Assembly (NCBI GenBank): GCA_016784735.1
Contig: JADHUC010000023.1
Location: forward strand, 1 to 54,964
Length of the DNA: 54,964 nucleotides
Source of the DNA: Pirellulaceae bacterium
GTDB taxonomy: Bacteria; Planctomycetota; Planctomycetia; Pirellulales; Pirellulaceae
Direction of reading: 5' to 3'
Part shown: piece by piece, positions 26,813-36,853 of the stretch
How the letters are laid out: each line of letters starts with the position of its first letter
How positions within the stretch are numbered: the stretch's first letter is position 1
Notes under the pieces: generated by a model
Database searches by the model: none
Seen by the model: the letters and a program-made list of their open reading frames with translations, nothing else
Told to the model about the DNA's origin: nothing
Translations under genes and position numbers: made by a program

Positions 26813-29800
26813 TCCACTGGCCCGGGGCGAACGATTTTGGGTGCGGTTTCGATCTTCGGGCGGATCGCGAGCCAGTCGACGCCCTGGAACTCCGGGTCTG
26901 GGATCGCCCGAACCTCGTCGTCGCCTCGGTACGGGCACATGGCGTCGATCCACGCAATCAGCCTGCGGAGGCTGATCGGATCGACCTTCACGTCGTTATG
27001 CTTGCCGCTGGAGGCAATTTCGATCAGCTTGCTGTTGTACGATAACGCCGTCATGGGTTTCGGCGTCTGATAGGCCACTGGGTCGCGTTGGTCGTAGGCC
27101 TCGACCATGAACATGTTGGCGATACCCCAACCGGGCGGCGGATCTATGGGTTTCTCATACGGTTTTCCCCAACTCGGTCTGCCGATCAACGTAGCATACG
27201 TCTCGTCGAAATTCAGAAACCCCGGTCGCGGCGTCATGTCGAGAGTCTTGCGCCCCTTGCCATCGCCCTGATGGCATTTGCCGCAGTACTCGTTTAAGAC
27301 TGGCTGGACGTATCGAGCGAAACTGACCGTCTGATCGTCCCAGGGCGGCGGAGTGATCTCGCCGGGCGGTTTGCTCATGGCCACGGATTTGCCGACATAT
27401 TCCGGTGCCGTGCTGTGCAGTTCGTGACAGCCCAAACACCCACGACTCTCGCCGGGCATAACGCCCGTAAAGCTGCGCATCGTTTGCAGAGCGCAATAGT
27501 TCTCGTCGAGCAACTGGAAATGCAACGCCATGCCCGTCGGTGTGTTGAACGCCACGGACCCGTCCTCCTCGATCGGCACAGTTCCGATGATGCGTTTGAC
27601 GCCTTCGGATTGAACAAGCGACACCACGGGACCTGTTGATATGTACGGCCGTTTGTGCCAATAGGTGTAGGTCTTCGGCTCGATATTCAGGACGCGCAGA
27701 TACTTCGCCTTGTCCCTCAATTCGTCGGGAGCTCCGAAGTACACGTTGTTGCTGTAAACGACGCCTCCCTGCGGATCGAGCCGGTCTTCACGCTCGGGCC
27801 AAACGACCCGATCGGCGATCACCGGCGGTTTTTTGCGTGGCCGCAACGGGCTGGCGTGAAGGATATTGTTAGTGCCCTCGTAGACCAATTCCCGGTTACC
27901 GTCCACGTCCATCAAGTACAGCACGAACTTGCCGCCGCGGTTGGCCGACACAAGAAAATCCTGCTCGCTCAGCGGATACGGCGAGTAGTAGCCGGAGTAG
28001 TGGCCGCTGGCGTGGTAATTCGGGGATTCGACCGGGTCAACCGGCCCGTCGCCGGATTCAGGCCACCCGACGTCCGCCGTAACTTTCGTCAGGCCATCTG
28101 GGAAATTGAATCCCATGTCGGGGTCGATAATGCCAACCGAACCACTGAACCAGTTATGATGAGCACTGCCGGTGAACATCACTCGCCGGCTGTCGGGAAT
28201 GCTCCGGACATCTTTCAATAAATCCGGCCAGACGCTTTGGTTGCCCCAGAATGTGTTGACCTGCGTGCCATCGGGGTTGACGGTCCACAGTCCCTGGGCG
28301 CGCCAAAGGGGTTTGTCCGTGTATTCCCAACGCGTGTAGATGATCCGGCCGTCGTTCATTACCGATGGCAGGTAATCCGGCTCGTTATTGCGCGAGATCA
28401 AATAGATGTTCTCCCCGTCGTGGTCGCAGCGTGCAAGCACGTAGGCATTCGTCGGCGGCATGCAGCGCACGTAAGTGTGGCCTCGTGTGGTCGAGAAGGC
28501 GATGTGACCGTCTGGCAGGTAGATCGGGTCCATGTCGTCGAACCGGCCGTCGGTCAATTGAACAAGCCCCGTGCCGTCGACGTTAATTTCGTACAAATGG
28601 AACGATTTTTCGTTGTGCGGCTTGAAGCAGAAAACAACCTTCGTGCCATCGCAAGACAGATCGGGCCGCCAGAACGAACCGTGAAGCGGTGCCTGGGGCA
28701 TCAGTTTGGTGAGCCTGCCGTCAGGTGATAGTCCGTCCACGATCATCAAACGCGCGCCCGGCACGGCCATGTACCCCAATCGGTGACGCGTTTCGTGTTG
28801 CCACTCTCGGCCTTGCGGGAAGGGCATGTCGACGTACAGAACTCGGTCGAAATCGACGACCGGATTCTTGAACGCGATCGACCGCTTGACTTGCCTGACC
28901 GCGAAATACAGTTCCTGGTCCGGGCCCGTCAGCGACTCGACCCGCTTGGCAAGGTCATCCAGCTTGGCCAACTCGTCGGCAAGATTCACCTGTCCCTGGG
29001 AACTGGCCACAATCCTGGCCGCCAATTCGCGAGCCCACTGGATCTCGTTCTTGATTCTCTCGGTTGTCGGTTTTTGATCGGCTTGGTGCAGCCAGTCGCG
29101 CTGGAGTGCGTCCCGCGCTTCGACCGTTGTCAAGTTGCGAGTCTCTGGCGTCCTCGGCGTAACGTAGGGGGCTACCGGTTCGGATGTGGACGGTCGGAAT
29201 TGGATTCGCCGGCCCGCCTGGAGCATGATTTGGATCCACTGGGGCGAGAATCGCGCATCGTCGCCCAAGGCAACAAGATTCTCGTAGCTTTGCCTGGCGG
29301 TTTCGGCTTCGTCCCAGAATCGCAGATCTTCGGGTGCACACTTGGCGATTTGACATTCGGTGAGCGGCTTGTATTCGAGCGCTAAGTCGACCAATCGCCT
29401 CGCCTCGCGGACATTGACATCGTTGTCCAACGCGTTCAGATACCCAATGGGCCCCGTCTCCGTCCAATTGACAAAGCTCTCGTAGTCTTCGGGGAAGCTG
29501 GATTTCAGCTTGGTGAGCAGCGCACCGGCCAACTCGGGATCGAGCTGCAGGCCGCCTTCGACCAGATTCTCTCGCGTCCCCGCCATCGTTTCCGCGAAAG
29601 TAGGCCCCGAAACGTAGAACGTGTTGACGCGCTGTTCGAACTCGCGGGCCAGCTTCTCCACCGCCGCCACGCCACCCTGATAAAGCGCAGCGACTTCTTC
29701 GGCGCTCAGGGCCTCCTTGTAGATTCTGAGGTCGTCAATCGCGCCCTGGAAATGTTCGCCGGTACCACTGCTGGAGCCGATGAAACCCGCAGTTCCAGCG

Positions 29801-31104
29801 TCCGTAGCGACCTTGCCCGTTCGCTGAAGCGCCCCGATTTCCTTGCCGTCCAAGTATACACGGATGGCTTGGCCGTCGAACGTTCCGGCACAGTGGTGCC
29901 ACCCGCCGTCGAGAACCTGTGCCGGATTGATTTCCGCGTCGCATTCCTCATAGCCGTTCACGTTCAATCCCATCGAGAGGACCGAACCATTCTCCTGGAA
30001 TGAGAACAACAAACGTCCACCGCATTCTTGACGGAAGATGTCACGGAACCCCTTCAGATCCCTAGGCTTCGTCCACGCGGAGAACGTGATCGTCGCGATC
30101 TCGCCCAGCCTGGGACCGATGTTCGCCGACAGGGCATGCTCGCCCGACAGCCGAATCGCACTGCCGTGGACGCCTCGTGTCCTGGGAATGTTTCGATTGG
30201 CCTGGACGTTGGCTGCTGGAGCCCCCGCCACGTCGCAAGCGGTCGGCACGCTGCCACGTTCGTTGAAGGTCCAGTGGGCCAAAAGCGGTTTGTCGACTTC
30301 CGGTTCGTCGGCCTCCACCGGTTCGGCCAGAGCGGCGAGAGCTTGGATGCCGTTCTGATAGAGGTTCGTGATTTCCTCGGCCGTCAGTACGTCCTGGTAG
30401 ATCCTCAGGTCGTCCATCACGCCATGAAAATTCTCACCGCCGTTCGACGAGCCGATGCACCCCGGAGCCGTGCCGCCGGCTGTAATCGTACCGGGTCGCT
30501 CAAGCGAACCAACCTCGCGCCCATCCAGATAAACGCGCATGAACTGCCCGTCGAAGGTGGCCGCGCAATGGTGCCAGCCGCCGTCCAATACTTGTTCCGG
30601 TTCGATCTTGGCATCGCACTCGATGTAGCCGCCGATGTTAAGGCCCAACGAAAGTATGGTGCCGTCGTGCTGGAACGAGAACAGCACACGGTTGTCGCCA
30701 TCTTCCTTGCGAAAGATCTCGCGGTACACGTCCAGGTCGGTCGGCATCGTCCAAGCGGACAGCGAGATTTTCCCGAGCCCGTTGAAATCCGGCTTTCCGG
30801 GCACGCGCAGTTTGTGCCGCTCCGCGAATTGGATCGCGCCTCCGAACAAGCCTTGCGCTCGCTGAAACCCCGGCATTTGTGCGTTTTCAGGCGACGCATG
30901 GTGGGCTTTCTCGCTGGAATCAAAGCAAGCCGCGCCGAATTGCTCGTCAAAGTCCCAATAGGCAATCAAAGGCTTGTCCATCTCAAGCGGCTTGACGGCA
31001 CCATTGCCTCGGGTTGCGGTTGCATCATCAGCCAAGCCGCTTGAAGTTGACACGGCAGAAACAGCGACAAGTACACATGCCAGCTTTCCTTCAAACCGCC
31101 GCAT
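26809..31104 (-). CDS. Large secreted LamG / beta-propeller / cytochrome c protein (hydrazine synthase alpha-like)
   Basis: The 1431-residue protein has a signal peptide (MRRFEGKLACVLVAVSAVSTSSGLA). Two LamG/concanavalin-like domains lie at about 45-255 and 275-485, each with a LSAWT...FRKEDGDNRVLFSFQ-type core and a WHHCA(A/G)TFDGQ motif. A helical linker follows, then a TolB/PD40-like beta-propeller (about 730-1130; GRFDDMDPIYLPDG, DDLR-type repeats). Two heme-binding CxxCH motifs follow: CLGCH near residue 1217 and CGKCH near 1272. The propeller plus heme part resembles the alpha subunit of anammox hydrazine synthase, but no beta/gamma partner is here, so hydrazine synthesis should not be inferred. 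ATG 31104 has AAGGAG upstream. Extracellular redox or polymer binding is likely. Confidence 0.8.
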   Translation of the reverse strand: MRRFEGKLACVLVAVSAVSTSSGLADDATATRGNGAVKPLEMDKPLIAYWDFDEQFGAACFDSSEKAHHASPENAQMPGFQRAQGLFGGAIQFAERHKLRVPGKPDFNGLGKISLSAWTMPTDLDVYREIFRKEDGDNRVLFSFQHDGTILSLGLNIGGYIECDAKIEPEQVLDGGWHHCAATFDGQFMRVYLDGREVGSLERPGTITAGGTAPGCIGSSNGGENFHGVMDDLRIYQDVLTAEEITNLYQNGIQALAALAEPVEADEPEVDKPLLAHWTFNERGSVPTACDVAGAPAANVQANRNIPRTRGVHGSAIRLSGEHALSANIGPRLGEIATITFSAWTKPRDLKGFRDIFRQECGGRLLFSFQENGSVLSMGLNVNGYEECDAEINPAQVLDGGWHHCAGTFDGQAIRVYLDGKEIGALQRTGKVATDAGTAGFIGSSSGTGEHFQGAIDDLRIYKEALSAEEVAALYQGGVAAVEKLAREFEQRVNTFYVSGPTFAETMAGTRENLVEGGLQLDPELAGALLTKLKSSFPEDYESFVNWTETGPIGYLNALDNDVNVREARRLVDLALEYKPLTECQIAKCAPEDLRFWDEAETARQSYENLVALGDDARFSPQWIQIMLQAGRRIQFRPSTSEPVAPYVTPRTPETRNLTTVEARDALQRDWLHQADQKPTTERIKNEIQWARELAARIVASSQGQVNLADELAKLDDLAKRVESLTGPDQELYFAVRQVKRSIAFKNPVVDFDRVLYVDMPFPQGREWQHETRHRLGYMAVPGARLMIVDGLSPDGRLTKLMPQAPLHGSFWRPDLSCDGTKVVFCFKPHNEKSFHLYEINVDGTGLVQLTDGRFDDMDPIYLPDGHIAFSTTRGHTYVRCMPPTNAYVLARCDHDGENIYLISRNNEPDYLPSVMNDGRIIYTRWEYTDKPLWRAQGLWTVNPDGTQVNTFWGNQSVWPDLLKDVRSIPDSRRVMFTGSAHHNWFSGSVGIIDPDMGFNFPDGLTKVTADVGWPESGDGPVDPVESPNYHASGHYSGYYSPYPLSEQDFLVSANRGGKFVLYLMDVDGNRELVYEGTNNILHASPLRPRKKPPVIADRVVWPEREDRLDPQGGVVYSNNVYFGAPDELRDKAKYLRVLNIEPKTYTYWHKRPYISTGPVVSLVQSEGVKRIIGTVPIEEDGSVAFNTPTGMALHFQLLDENYCALQTMRSFTGVMPGESRGCLGCHELHSTAPEYVGKSVAMSKPPGEITPPPWDDQTVSFARYVQPVLNEYCGKCHQGDGKGRKTLDMTPRPGFLNFDETYATLIGRPSWGKPYEKPIDPPPGWGIANMFMVEAYDQRDPVAYQTPKPMTALSYNSKLIEIASSGKHNDVKVDPISLRRLIAWIDAMCPYRGDDEVRAIPDPEFQGVDWLAIRPKIETAPKIVRPGPVD

Positions 31105-31131
31105 AGCTCGTTTCTCCTTTTTCTTGATCAT

Positions 31132-31486
31132 CGCGGACCCAAGCCGCCGGACTTCATGCCGGCGGTGTGTGACTTTCAGCCTAGAGCCAACAGCAGCCCG
31201 CCATTCCTGGATGCCCCTGAGTTCATCTCAGGGGTGTTTCACCTCGCTGTTGGGAGGTGATAATCCACCGAAACAAGTTCAGTGGCATTTGCCAACTGCC
31301 ATTTGTTGCGTATTCGTTAGGTCGAACGTCAGGCACCGCTGGCGTGAAGCCAGCGGCTTGATATCTGGGCAAAGGACAAGGCCCGGTTCCTATTGTCCAC
31401 AGACGTGGCGGTGATCGCAAGAACGATTCGGTGATCCAATCGCAACGGGAAACCGCCTGAAGGCGGGACTACGAACGGTGATTCGT
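31132..31486. repeat. Cluster of four REP-like palindromes in a gene-free gap
   Basis: The gap holds four hairpins: CCGCCGG/CCGGCGG at 31144-31165, CCCCTGAG/CTCAGGGG at 31214-31234, CCGCTGGC/GCCAGCGG at 31336-31356, and CCGCCT/AGGCGG at 31453-31466. Each loop contains TGAA in one orientation: minus for the first two, plus for the last two, so they form two opposed pairs. Read on the minus strand, the fourth is preceded by GTAG, the tetranucleotide found beside REP palindromes moved by RAYT transposases. No transposase gene is present. Confidence 0.7.
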
Positions 31487-32860
31487 CTATCTCCGTTTCA
31501 CTTTGAAAACGACGTCCGGGTCATACTCGCCCTGACCGCCGTCGTCCACGTCGTCGCGGCCGATGCAGTAGATCAGGTATTCGTCTTCTTTTACGACGTA
31601 ACGTATGGGTTTGCCGTCGTACGGATCGGTGGGGACCGCCGGTAGGAAATCGGGTACCAGTTGCTGCAAGTCGTCGGGGATTCGGCCTCGATCGCGTCGA
31701 TACCGTTCGATCGCGATAGCCGTCATCGCTGAATCGTTCAGCCCGTTTGCTCGCGCTGCGGCCTCCAGTGCGGCGTCGAGAGCCGGAAGCAGGAGTGTCG
31801 ACAATGGGTAGCGGACTCTGTTTAGCGGCGAACTCGTTACAGCGGCTAAGTCCTGTTTGACTTGAGCCAACTCCTTGCGGGCCTGTGGCGTCGGCTTCTG
31901 GGCGGCAGCGAGCATCTTCTCCATGAGAGCCAAGTATTGACAGAGATCCTCATGACGATTGAGGTGTAGCATGTGGCCTGCGGCTGGCCCCAATTCACCA
32001 CCGAGCGCCTCATCCCCTGCCGGATTCAGGAACGCCTGGATGCCGATTGTGCGTTCGCCCAGCAGCGAACGGCGGAACCCTTCGTTGTAGCGGGCGGTGC
32101 GGTAATCCTTGGACAATCGCTGCAGATCGGCGTCTGAGAATTCCACATGCGGCAACAGGCGGCGGAACAGATCGGTAGACACGCCGCCGACGGCGATTCT
32201 GACCAATTGCGAGACCATGACCGGTTCGCGCTCCAAGCTCTTGCCGAGCATGTTTATCGCGTGGACCGATTCGGCAGCGCCGTGCGCGTCGCCGCGGTGG
32301 GCTCGCACGTGAGCCTCCAGCGACAGCATTCGGGCGGCGCCGCGCAAGGTCTGGACGTGTTCCAGCAACATGGCAAAGCCATCCTCGAAGTTCAGGTCGT
32401 ACCGTGCCGCACTGCCTTGTTCGGCGGCCCGATGGAGCCGCTCCATCGTCTCGGCGTACTTTGCCAATAGGGCCTCCACGTCTTCCAATTCCGCCCATGG
32501 CTGACCGGGCGGAGGGATCTCGGCGTTACTGGTGCCTACGACAGGCAGATCACCGGCGTCGGCGCTAAAGGCGGCACCGTCCAGCGGGGCCATCGCAGCC
32601 ACCCAAAGCTCGGTCGTATCGACCGCTCCGTCCGGCAACGCGTAGTAGGCATCCAATTCCGCCGCAGATACGGGCTCGCCGCGTTCACTGATTTCGGCCA
32701 GCATGTTTTCCGCTCGGCGAGCCGCCGCTGATCGCCAACCGACTATGCCCAGACAACTTACCAGCATCAGCAACGCCATCACCCCCAGTCCAATCAGTAG
32801 GCAGCCTCCCACACTGAGACGTTTGGGTGCGCGTTTGGGCGGCTGTGGTTCCCCGTTCAT
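31487..32860 (-). CDS. Membrane-anchored protein of unknown function
   Basis: No named family is recognised in this 457-residue protein. It has a short Pro/Lys-rich cytoplasmic N-terminus, one membrane helix (about residues 20-45, GGCLLIGLGVMALLMLVSCLGIVGW) and a large helical outer domain. The C-terminal part (AIAIERYRRDRGRIPDDLQQLVPDFLPAVPTDPYDGKPIRY) resembles a motif common in planctomycete secreted proteins and loosely in type II secretion pseudopilins. ATG 32860 has GAAGGA upstream and starts just before the membrane segment; an upstream in-frame extension lacks support. It is divergent from tyrS across a 237-nt gap in which I see no strong motif. Confidence 0.7.
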   Translation of the reverse strand: MNGEPQPPKRAPKRLSVGGCLLIGLGVMALLMLVSCLGIVGWRSAAARRAENMLAEISERGEPVSAAELDAYYALPDGAVDTTELWVAAMAPLDGAAFSADAGDLPVVGTSNAEIPPPGQPWAELEDVEALLAKYAETMERLHRAAEQGSAARYDLNFEDGFAMLLEHVQTLRGAARMLSLEAHVRAHRGDAHGAAESVHAINMLGKSLEREPVMVSQLVRIAVGGVSTDLFRRLLPHVEFSDADLQRLSKDYRTARYNEGFRRSLLGERTIGIQAFLNPAGDEALGGELGPAAGHMLHLNRHEDLCQYLALMEKMLAAAQKPTPQARKELAQVKQDLAAVTSSPLNRVRYPLSTLLLPALDAALEAAARANGLNDSAMTAIAIERYRRDRGRIPDDLQQLVPDFLPAVPTDPYDGKPIRYVVKEDEYLIYCIGRDDVDDGGQGEYDPDVVFKVKRR

Positions 32861-33097
32861 TGATTTTTCCTTCGCGGCGAGCAGAGAGGTGTTGTGGTCG
32901 AATGAATTACGACCTGGCCCGTTACCGCCTATTCTCGCTCCAATGGCGGCAAATTGAAAGCATTGGACCACGATCGGTTGCAAGCCAAACGCGTTCCCGG
33001 CATACTCTTTCGTGACTAGGGCAGCTTGCCCGCGTCTTTCCACGACCGTCCGGTATTTCGTAGATGCCGCCCCTTTCTTAGAGGAAACTCAATAGGC

Positions 33098-34384
33098 ATG
33101 ACCGACATTTTCGCCGACCTCGCATGGCGAGGACTCATACACCAAGTGACAGACGATCAACAGTTGCCCGCATGGCTTCAGGCTGCTTCTCGCACCGTCT
33201 ACATCGGGTTCGATCCCACGGCCGACAGCCTGCACGTGGGCAGTTTGCTACCGCTTTTGACGTTACGCCGTTTTCAGCGTGCGGGGCACCGGCCGATCGC
33301 CCTGGTCGGCGGAGCCACGGGGATGATCGGCGATCCCAGCGGCAAGAGCGAAGAACGGAATCTGTTGTCGGTCGAGACGCTGCGAGCGAATGTTGCGGGG
33401 CTGGAACGCCAAATGCGCAGGCTACTGGATTTCGATTGCGGCGACACGTCCGCCCTTCTGGTCAATAACTTCGATTGGATGCAAGGTTTCAGCTTCCTGG
33501 AGTTCCTTCGCGACATCGGCAAGAACTTCCCGGTGAATGTCATGCTTGCCAAGGACTCGGTAAAGGGCCGGTTGGAGCGGACGGACAGCGGCCTGAGTTT
33601 CACCGAGTTCAGCTACATGCTGCTGCAGGCATACGACTTCGTCTATCTGAACGAGCACTACGGCTGCGAACTGCAGGCTGGCGGCAGCGACCAGTGGGGC
33701 AACATTACCGCAGGAATCGACCTCGGACGGCGCATGCGCGGCGTCCAACTCTATGGTCTCACTTGTCCGTTGTTGACCACGTCGGACGGAACGAAGATGG
33801 GCAAGACGGAACAAGGCGCCATTTGGCTCTCGACCGCCCGGACCAGCCCGTACGCCTTTTATCAGTACTGGATCAACGTGGCCGACAGCGATGCCGGCAT
33901 GTGTTTGCGCTTCCTGACCGAGTTGGAGCGCGAGGAGATCGAGGCATTGGACAGCTCGCGCGAGCAGGAACCGCACCAGCGACAGAGCCAAAAGCGTTTG
34001 GCAGAGGAACTGACGCGACTATTGCACGGGGAAGAGGGCTTGGCTACCGCACAGGGGGCAACGAACATCTTCTTCGGCGCCGAAATCGACGACTTGAACG
34101 ACGCACAGTTAGTGGAGATCTTCGCCGACGTGCCCAGCAAGCAGTTCCCCAAAGATCAACTTGCCGGCGATGGTTTGCCGCTGGTCGATGCACTGGTTCT
34201 GGCGGGCCTGGCCAAGTCGAAAAGTGAAGCCCGCCGCACGATCAAGCAAGGTGGCGCGTATGTGAACAACCGCCGTGTAACCGACGTGGAAGCGAGGCTG
34301 ACGGCCAATGACTTGGCCAGCGAGAGCGTGATCGTCTTGCGAGCCGGCAAGAAGCGATATGCGCTACTTCGTTTCGTGGACTGA
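33098..34384 (+). CDS. tyrS: Tyrosyl-tRNA synthetase
   Basis: The 428-residue class I enzyme charges tRNA-Tyr. The HIGH-type motif reads HVGS near residue 47 (DPTADSLHVGSLLPLL), and the KMSKS loop reads KMGKT near 233 (TSDGTKMGKT), both within the bacterial TyrRS range. A C-terminal S4 RNA-binding domain (about 365-428) is visible. ATG 33098 begins the conserved region with AGAGGAAA upstream; an upstream in-frame extension is not part of the family. It overlaps the convergent fliM 3' end by 21 bp. No T-box leader was recognised. Confidence 0.96.
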   Translation: MTDIFADLAWRGLIHQVTDDQQLPAWLQAASRTVYIGFDPTADSLHVGSLLPLLTLRRFQRAGHRPIALVGGATGMIGDPSGKSEERNLLSVETLRANVAGLERQMRRLLDFDCGDTSALLVNNFDWMQGFSFLEFLRDIGKNFPVNVMLAKDSVKGRLERTDSGLSFTEFSYMLLQAYDFVYLNEHYGCELQAGGSDQWGNITAGIDLGRRMRGVQLYGLTCPLLTTSDGTKMGKTEQGAIWLSTARTSPYAFYQYWINVADSDAGMCLRFLTELEREEIEALDSSREQEPHQRQSQKRLAEELTRLLHGEEGLATAQGATNIFFGAEIDDLNDAQLVEIFADVPSKQFPKDQLAGDGLPLVDALVLAGLAKSKSEARRTIKQGGAYVNNRRVTDVEARLTANDLASESVIVLRAGKKRYALLRFVD

Positions 34385-35332
34385 CGGCTGTTCGATCCGC
34401 AGTGCTTTGTGGCCATCCAGAATGCCCGGTTTTGCCTCGAACCGTGGCTCGCCATCCATTGTGACGCTCAGCAAGTCGTCGGTGCCTTTCTCGGTGTCGA
34501 TTACGTCGCCGACCTGCAGATCCTTTACATCGGTCGCAGCGAGCTTCGTTTCTGCGAGAACTGCTGCCACGCGCACCGCACCCTTAGATTGACCGTCGCG
34601 AGATGGCGTTTGGCGGGTCCTCGCGCCACCGGACGCCGGCTCGCAGTTGTCGGCCATGCTACGGGGAATGGCCAGCGACATCGTCCCGCGTGCCTGACCG
34701 AGCGACAATTCGAACTGAATGTGTGCTACCGGCTCCGCGCACGCCTGAGCGCCCGGGAGGCACGGGTTGCTTTCCAAGGAAGCAATCTCTAGGCCGAGTG
34801 CGTCGACTTGTCTCCAGACGCCCTTCAGCTCGTCAAGGAACATCTCCACGATCCGAGTGGCCAATCGCTTCTCGATTTCAGTCAACGGTCGCTGTTGAGT
34901 CGCCGCGGTATCCAAATCGCCACCCAGCATGCGTTCGATCATGGGGAACAGGATCGAAAGCTCGACGTTCAAAGCGAACGGGGCATGCTCGTCGTTTGCG
35001 CAGAATGAGACCAAGCACGTGGGCGCGTCCAGACGCATCAAAAATTCGCCATAGGCTGCGCGATCAATGCAGCCGACTTCAACCCGAGTCGCTGCCCGCA
35101 ACAATTCGGAGAGGGCCTCGGACAAGTTGTGCGCAAAAAACTCCAAGAGTTCGCGGAGTTGAGCGATTTGCTCTTCTTCCTCGCCGGGACTTGCGATGTC
35201 AGTAACGGCCCGCTGGCCCGCTGGTTCCCTTGAGTCGGGCGTTAGCGTTTCTTCGATCACTCGATGTTCGTCGCTGGATTCACCCTGCAGCAAACAGGCG
35301 ATCTCTTCCTGGCTAAGCGTTTCCTTGCCCAT
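34364..35332 (-). CDS. fliM: Flagellar motor switch protein FliM
   Basis: The 322-residue protein has the N-terminal LSQEEIACLLQGE segment that binds phospho-CheY in FliM, a middle CheC-like domain (about 60-230, with PLTEIEKRLATRIVEMFLDELKGVW) and a C-terminal SpoA domain (about 245-315). FliM forms the C-ring that sets flagellar rotation. No other flagellar gene is in the window, so it is a stand-alone copy, as happens in Planctomycetota with scattered flagellar loci. It overlaps tyrS tail to tail, and proA lies 35 nt upstream on the same strand. Confidence 0.85.
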   Translation of the reverse strand: MGKETLSQEEIACLLQGESSDEHRVIEETLTPDSREPAGQRAVTDIASPGEEEEQIAQLRELLEFFAHNLSEALSELLRAATRVEVGCIDRAAYGEFLMRLDAPTCLVSFCANDEHAPFALNVELSILFPMIERMLGGDLDTAATQQRPLTEIEKRLATRIVEMFLDELKGVWRQVDALGLEIASLESNPCLPGAQACAEPVAHIQFELSLGQARGTMSLAIPRSMADNCEPASGGARTRQTPSRDGQSKGAVRVAAVLAETKLAATDVKDLQVGDVIDTEKGTDDLLSVTMDGEPRFEAKPGILDGHKALRIEQPSVHETK

Positions 35333-35367
35333 GGTTCACTCCATTCACTACGTGGCCAGCTTCGACC

Positions 35368-36642
35368 CTATGTACGAACCAATCCGTCTCCGTAGGCGAT
35401 GTATTTGTAGCTGGTCAGTTCCTTCAGGCCGCACGGACCGCGGGCGTGAAAACGATCGGTGCTGATGCCGATTTCGGCCCCCAAGCCGAACTCGCCACCA
35501 TCGTTGAACCGCGTGCTTGCGTTCACCATCACTGCGGAACTGTCCACGCATTTGGTGAACTGCCGAGCCGCCGCCAAGTCCGTTGTGACAATCGCGTCTG
35601 TGTGGTGCGACCCGTACTTCTCAATGCGATAAATCGCTTCCTCCAAAGAATCGACGATGTTGACCGAGATCACCGGGCCAAGGAATTCGGCATAGTAATC
35701 TTCTTCCGTTGCCAGTCTTGCGTCGCCGAGGATGTGACATGTCGCTGCGTCACCGCGGATCTCGACGCCGTTTTCCGCCAGCGACTTGGCGATGCGGGGC
35801 AGGAAGTCGGACGCTACATCCTTGTGGACCAGCAGCGATTCGCAGGCGTTACAGACGCCCATACGCTGGCATTTCGCATTGATCGTCAAGCGTTCGGCCA
35901 TGTCCAAATCCACGCGCCGGTCGACGTACACGTGGCAGTTGCCGGCAAAATGCTTGATCACCGGCATCTTGGCTTCGGCCGCAACGCGGCGAATAAGCCC
36001 TTCCCCGCCGCGAGGGATGGCCACGTCGATATACTCATCCAACGCAAGAAAATGCCCCACGGCTTCACGATCCGTCGTGCCGACCAACTGGACGGCGTCC
36101 GTAGGAATGCCATTCGCTTGGGCCGCTTCGGCCAGGATGTCGACGATGGCGCGGCTCGAGTGTGCTGCTTCCTTCCCGCCTCGCAAGATTACCGCGTTTC
36201 CGCTCTTGACGCAGATTGCCGCTGCGTCGGCCGTGACGTTAGGTCGCGACTCGTAAACAAAGAACACCACGCCCAGCGGCACGCGGACTTTGGATACCTC
36301 CAGGCCATTGGGTCGGACGGACGATTCGATCACTTCGCCGACCGGGTCTCGCAGCATGGCGATTTCTTCCATGGCTGCAGCGATGCCTTGGACCCGGTCA
36401 TCGGTCAAACGCAACCGGTCTATTTGAGCATCCGTCAGCCCGAAGTCGGGTGCAGCGGCGATATCCTTCTCGTTGGCAGCCTGGATCGTGTCGATCCGCT
36501 CACGTAACAGAGCCGCCGAATGACGTAGCCAATTGTCCTTTTGGGCGCCACCGACCAGAGCCAACTCGGCGGCTGCCATCTTTGCGCTCTTTGCCATTTC
36601 TCGGCAGTATTCGCGTAAATCCTGGCCGTCAACACTTGTCAT
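35368..36642 (-). CDS. proA: Gamma-glutamyl phosphate reductase
   Basis: The 424-residue enzyme is an NADPH-dependent aldehyde-dehydrogenase-fold protein of proline synthesis that makes glutamate semialdehyde. The motif [14 protein letters not shown] contains the catalytic Cys, and [17 protein letters not shown] and [14 protein letters not shown] are typical ProA segments. The length is normal. proB is not adjacent. It may be cotranscribed with fliM (35-nt gap) and is divergent from the MerR gene. Confidence 0.96.
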   Translation of the reverse strand: MTSVDGQDLREYCREMAKSAKMAAAELALVGGAQKDNWLRHSAALLRERIDTIQAANEKDIAAAPDFGLTDAQIDRLRLTDDRVQGIAAAMEEIAMLRDPVGEVIESSVRPNGLEVSKVRVPLGVVFFVYESRPNVTADAAAICVKSGNAVILRGGKEAAHSSRAIVDILAEAAQANGIPTDAVQLVGTTDREAVGHFLALDEYIDVAIPRGGEGLIRRVAAEAKMPVIKHFAGNCHVYVDRRVDLDMAERLTINAKCQRMGVCNACESLLVHKDVASDFLPRIAKSLAENGVEIRGDAATCHILGDARLATEEDYYAEFLGPVISVNIVDSLEEAIYRIEKYGSHHTDAIVTTDLAAARQFTKCVDSSAVMVNASTRFNDGGEFGLGAEIGISTDRFHARGPCGLKELTSYKYIAYGDGLVRT

Positions 36643-36824
36643 CCGCCCCTGTCCTCACCCTTTGTTTCGCATCCATCGACTGCCGTTAAATCGTGTCTGC
36701 GAAACGGTTTGGGAATTCCATCAGGAAGTATGGGGCAAATCCGCCTGCGCGTCAACGTCGCTGCCTGTGACCGAATCTGGTCCTGTCGGCTATTTGGGGC
36801 ACAAGATTTTTATGTCCGAACGTC

Positions 36825-36853
36825 TTGACGGCAGTATAGGTATGCTGTACAGA
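36825..36853 (+). promoter_or_regulatory. Promoter with spacer dyad for the MerR-led operon
   Basis: TTGACG (36825-36830) and TACAGA (36848-36853) are 17 bp apart. The spacer is almost filled by an imperfect dyad, CAGTATA-GG-TATGCTG (36832-36847, one mismatch). MerR-family operators typically lie exactly between -35 and -10, so this is a likely autoregulatory site. The predicted start near 36860 leaves a leader of about 55 nt before ATG 36915. Confidence 0.5.

Noticed and set aside
26809..31104. Evidence of anammox metabolism
   Set aside because: Only a fold-level likeness to hydrazine synthase alpha is seen and no beta/gamma subunit or hydrazine dehydrogenase is present.
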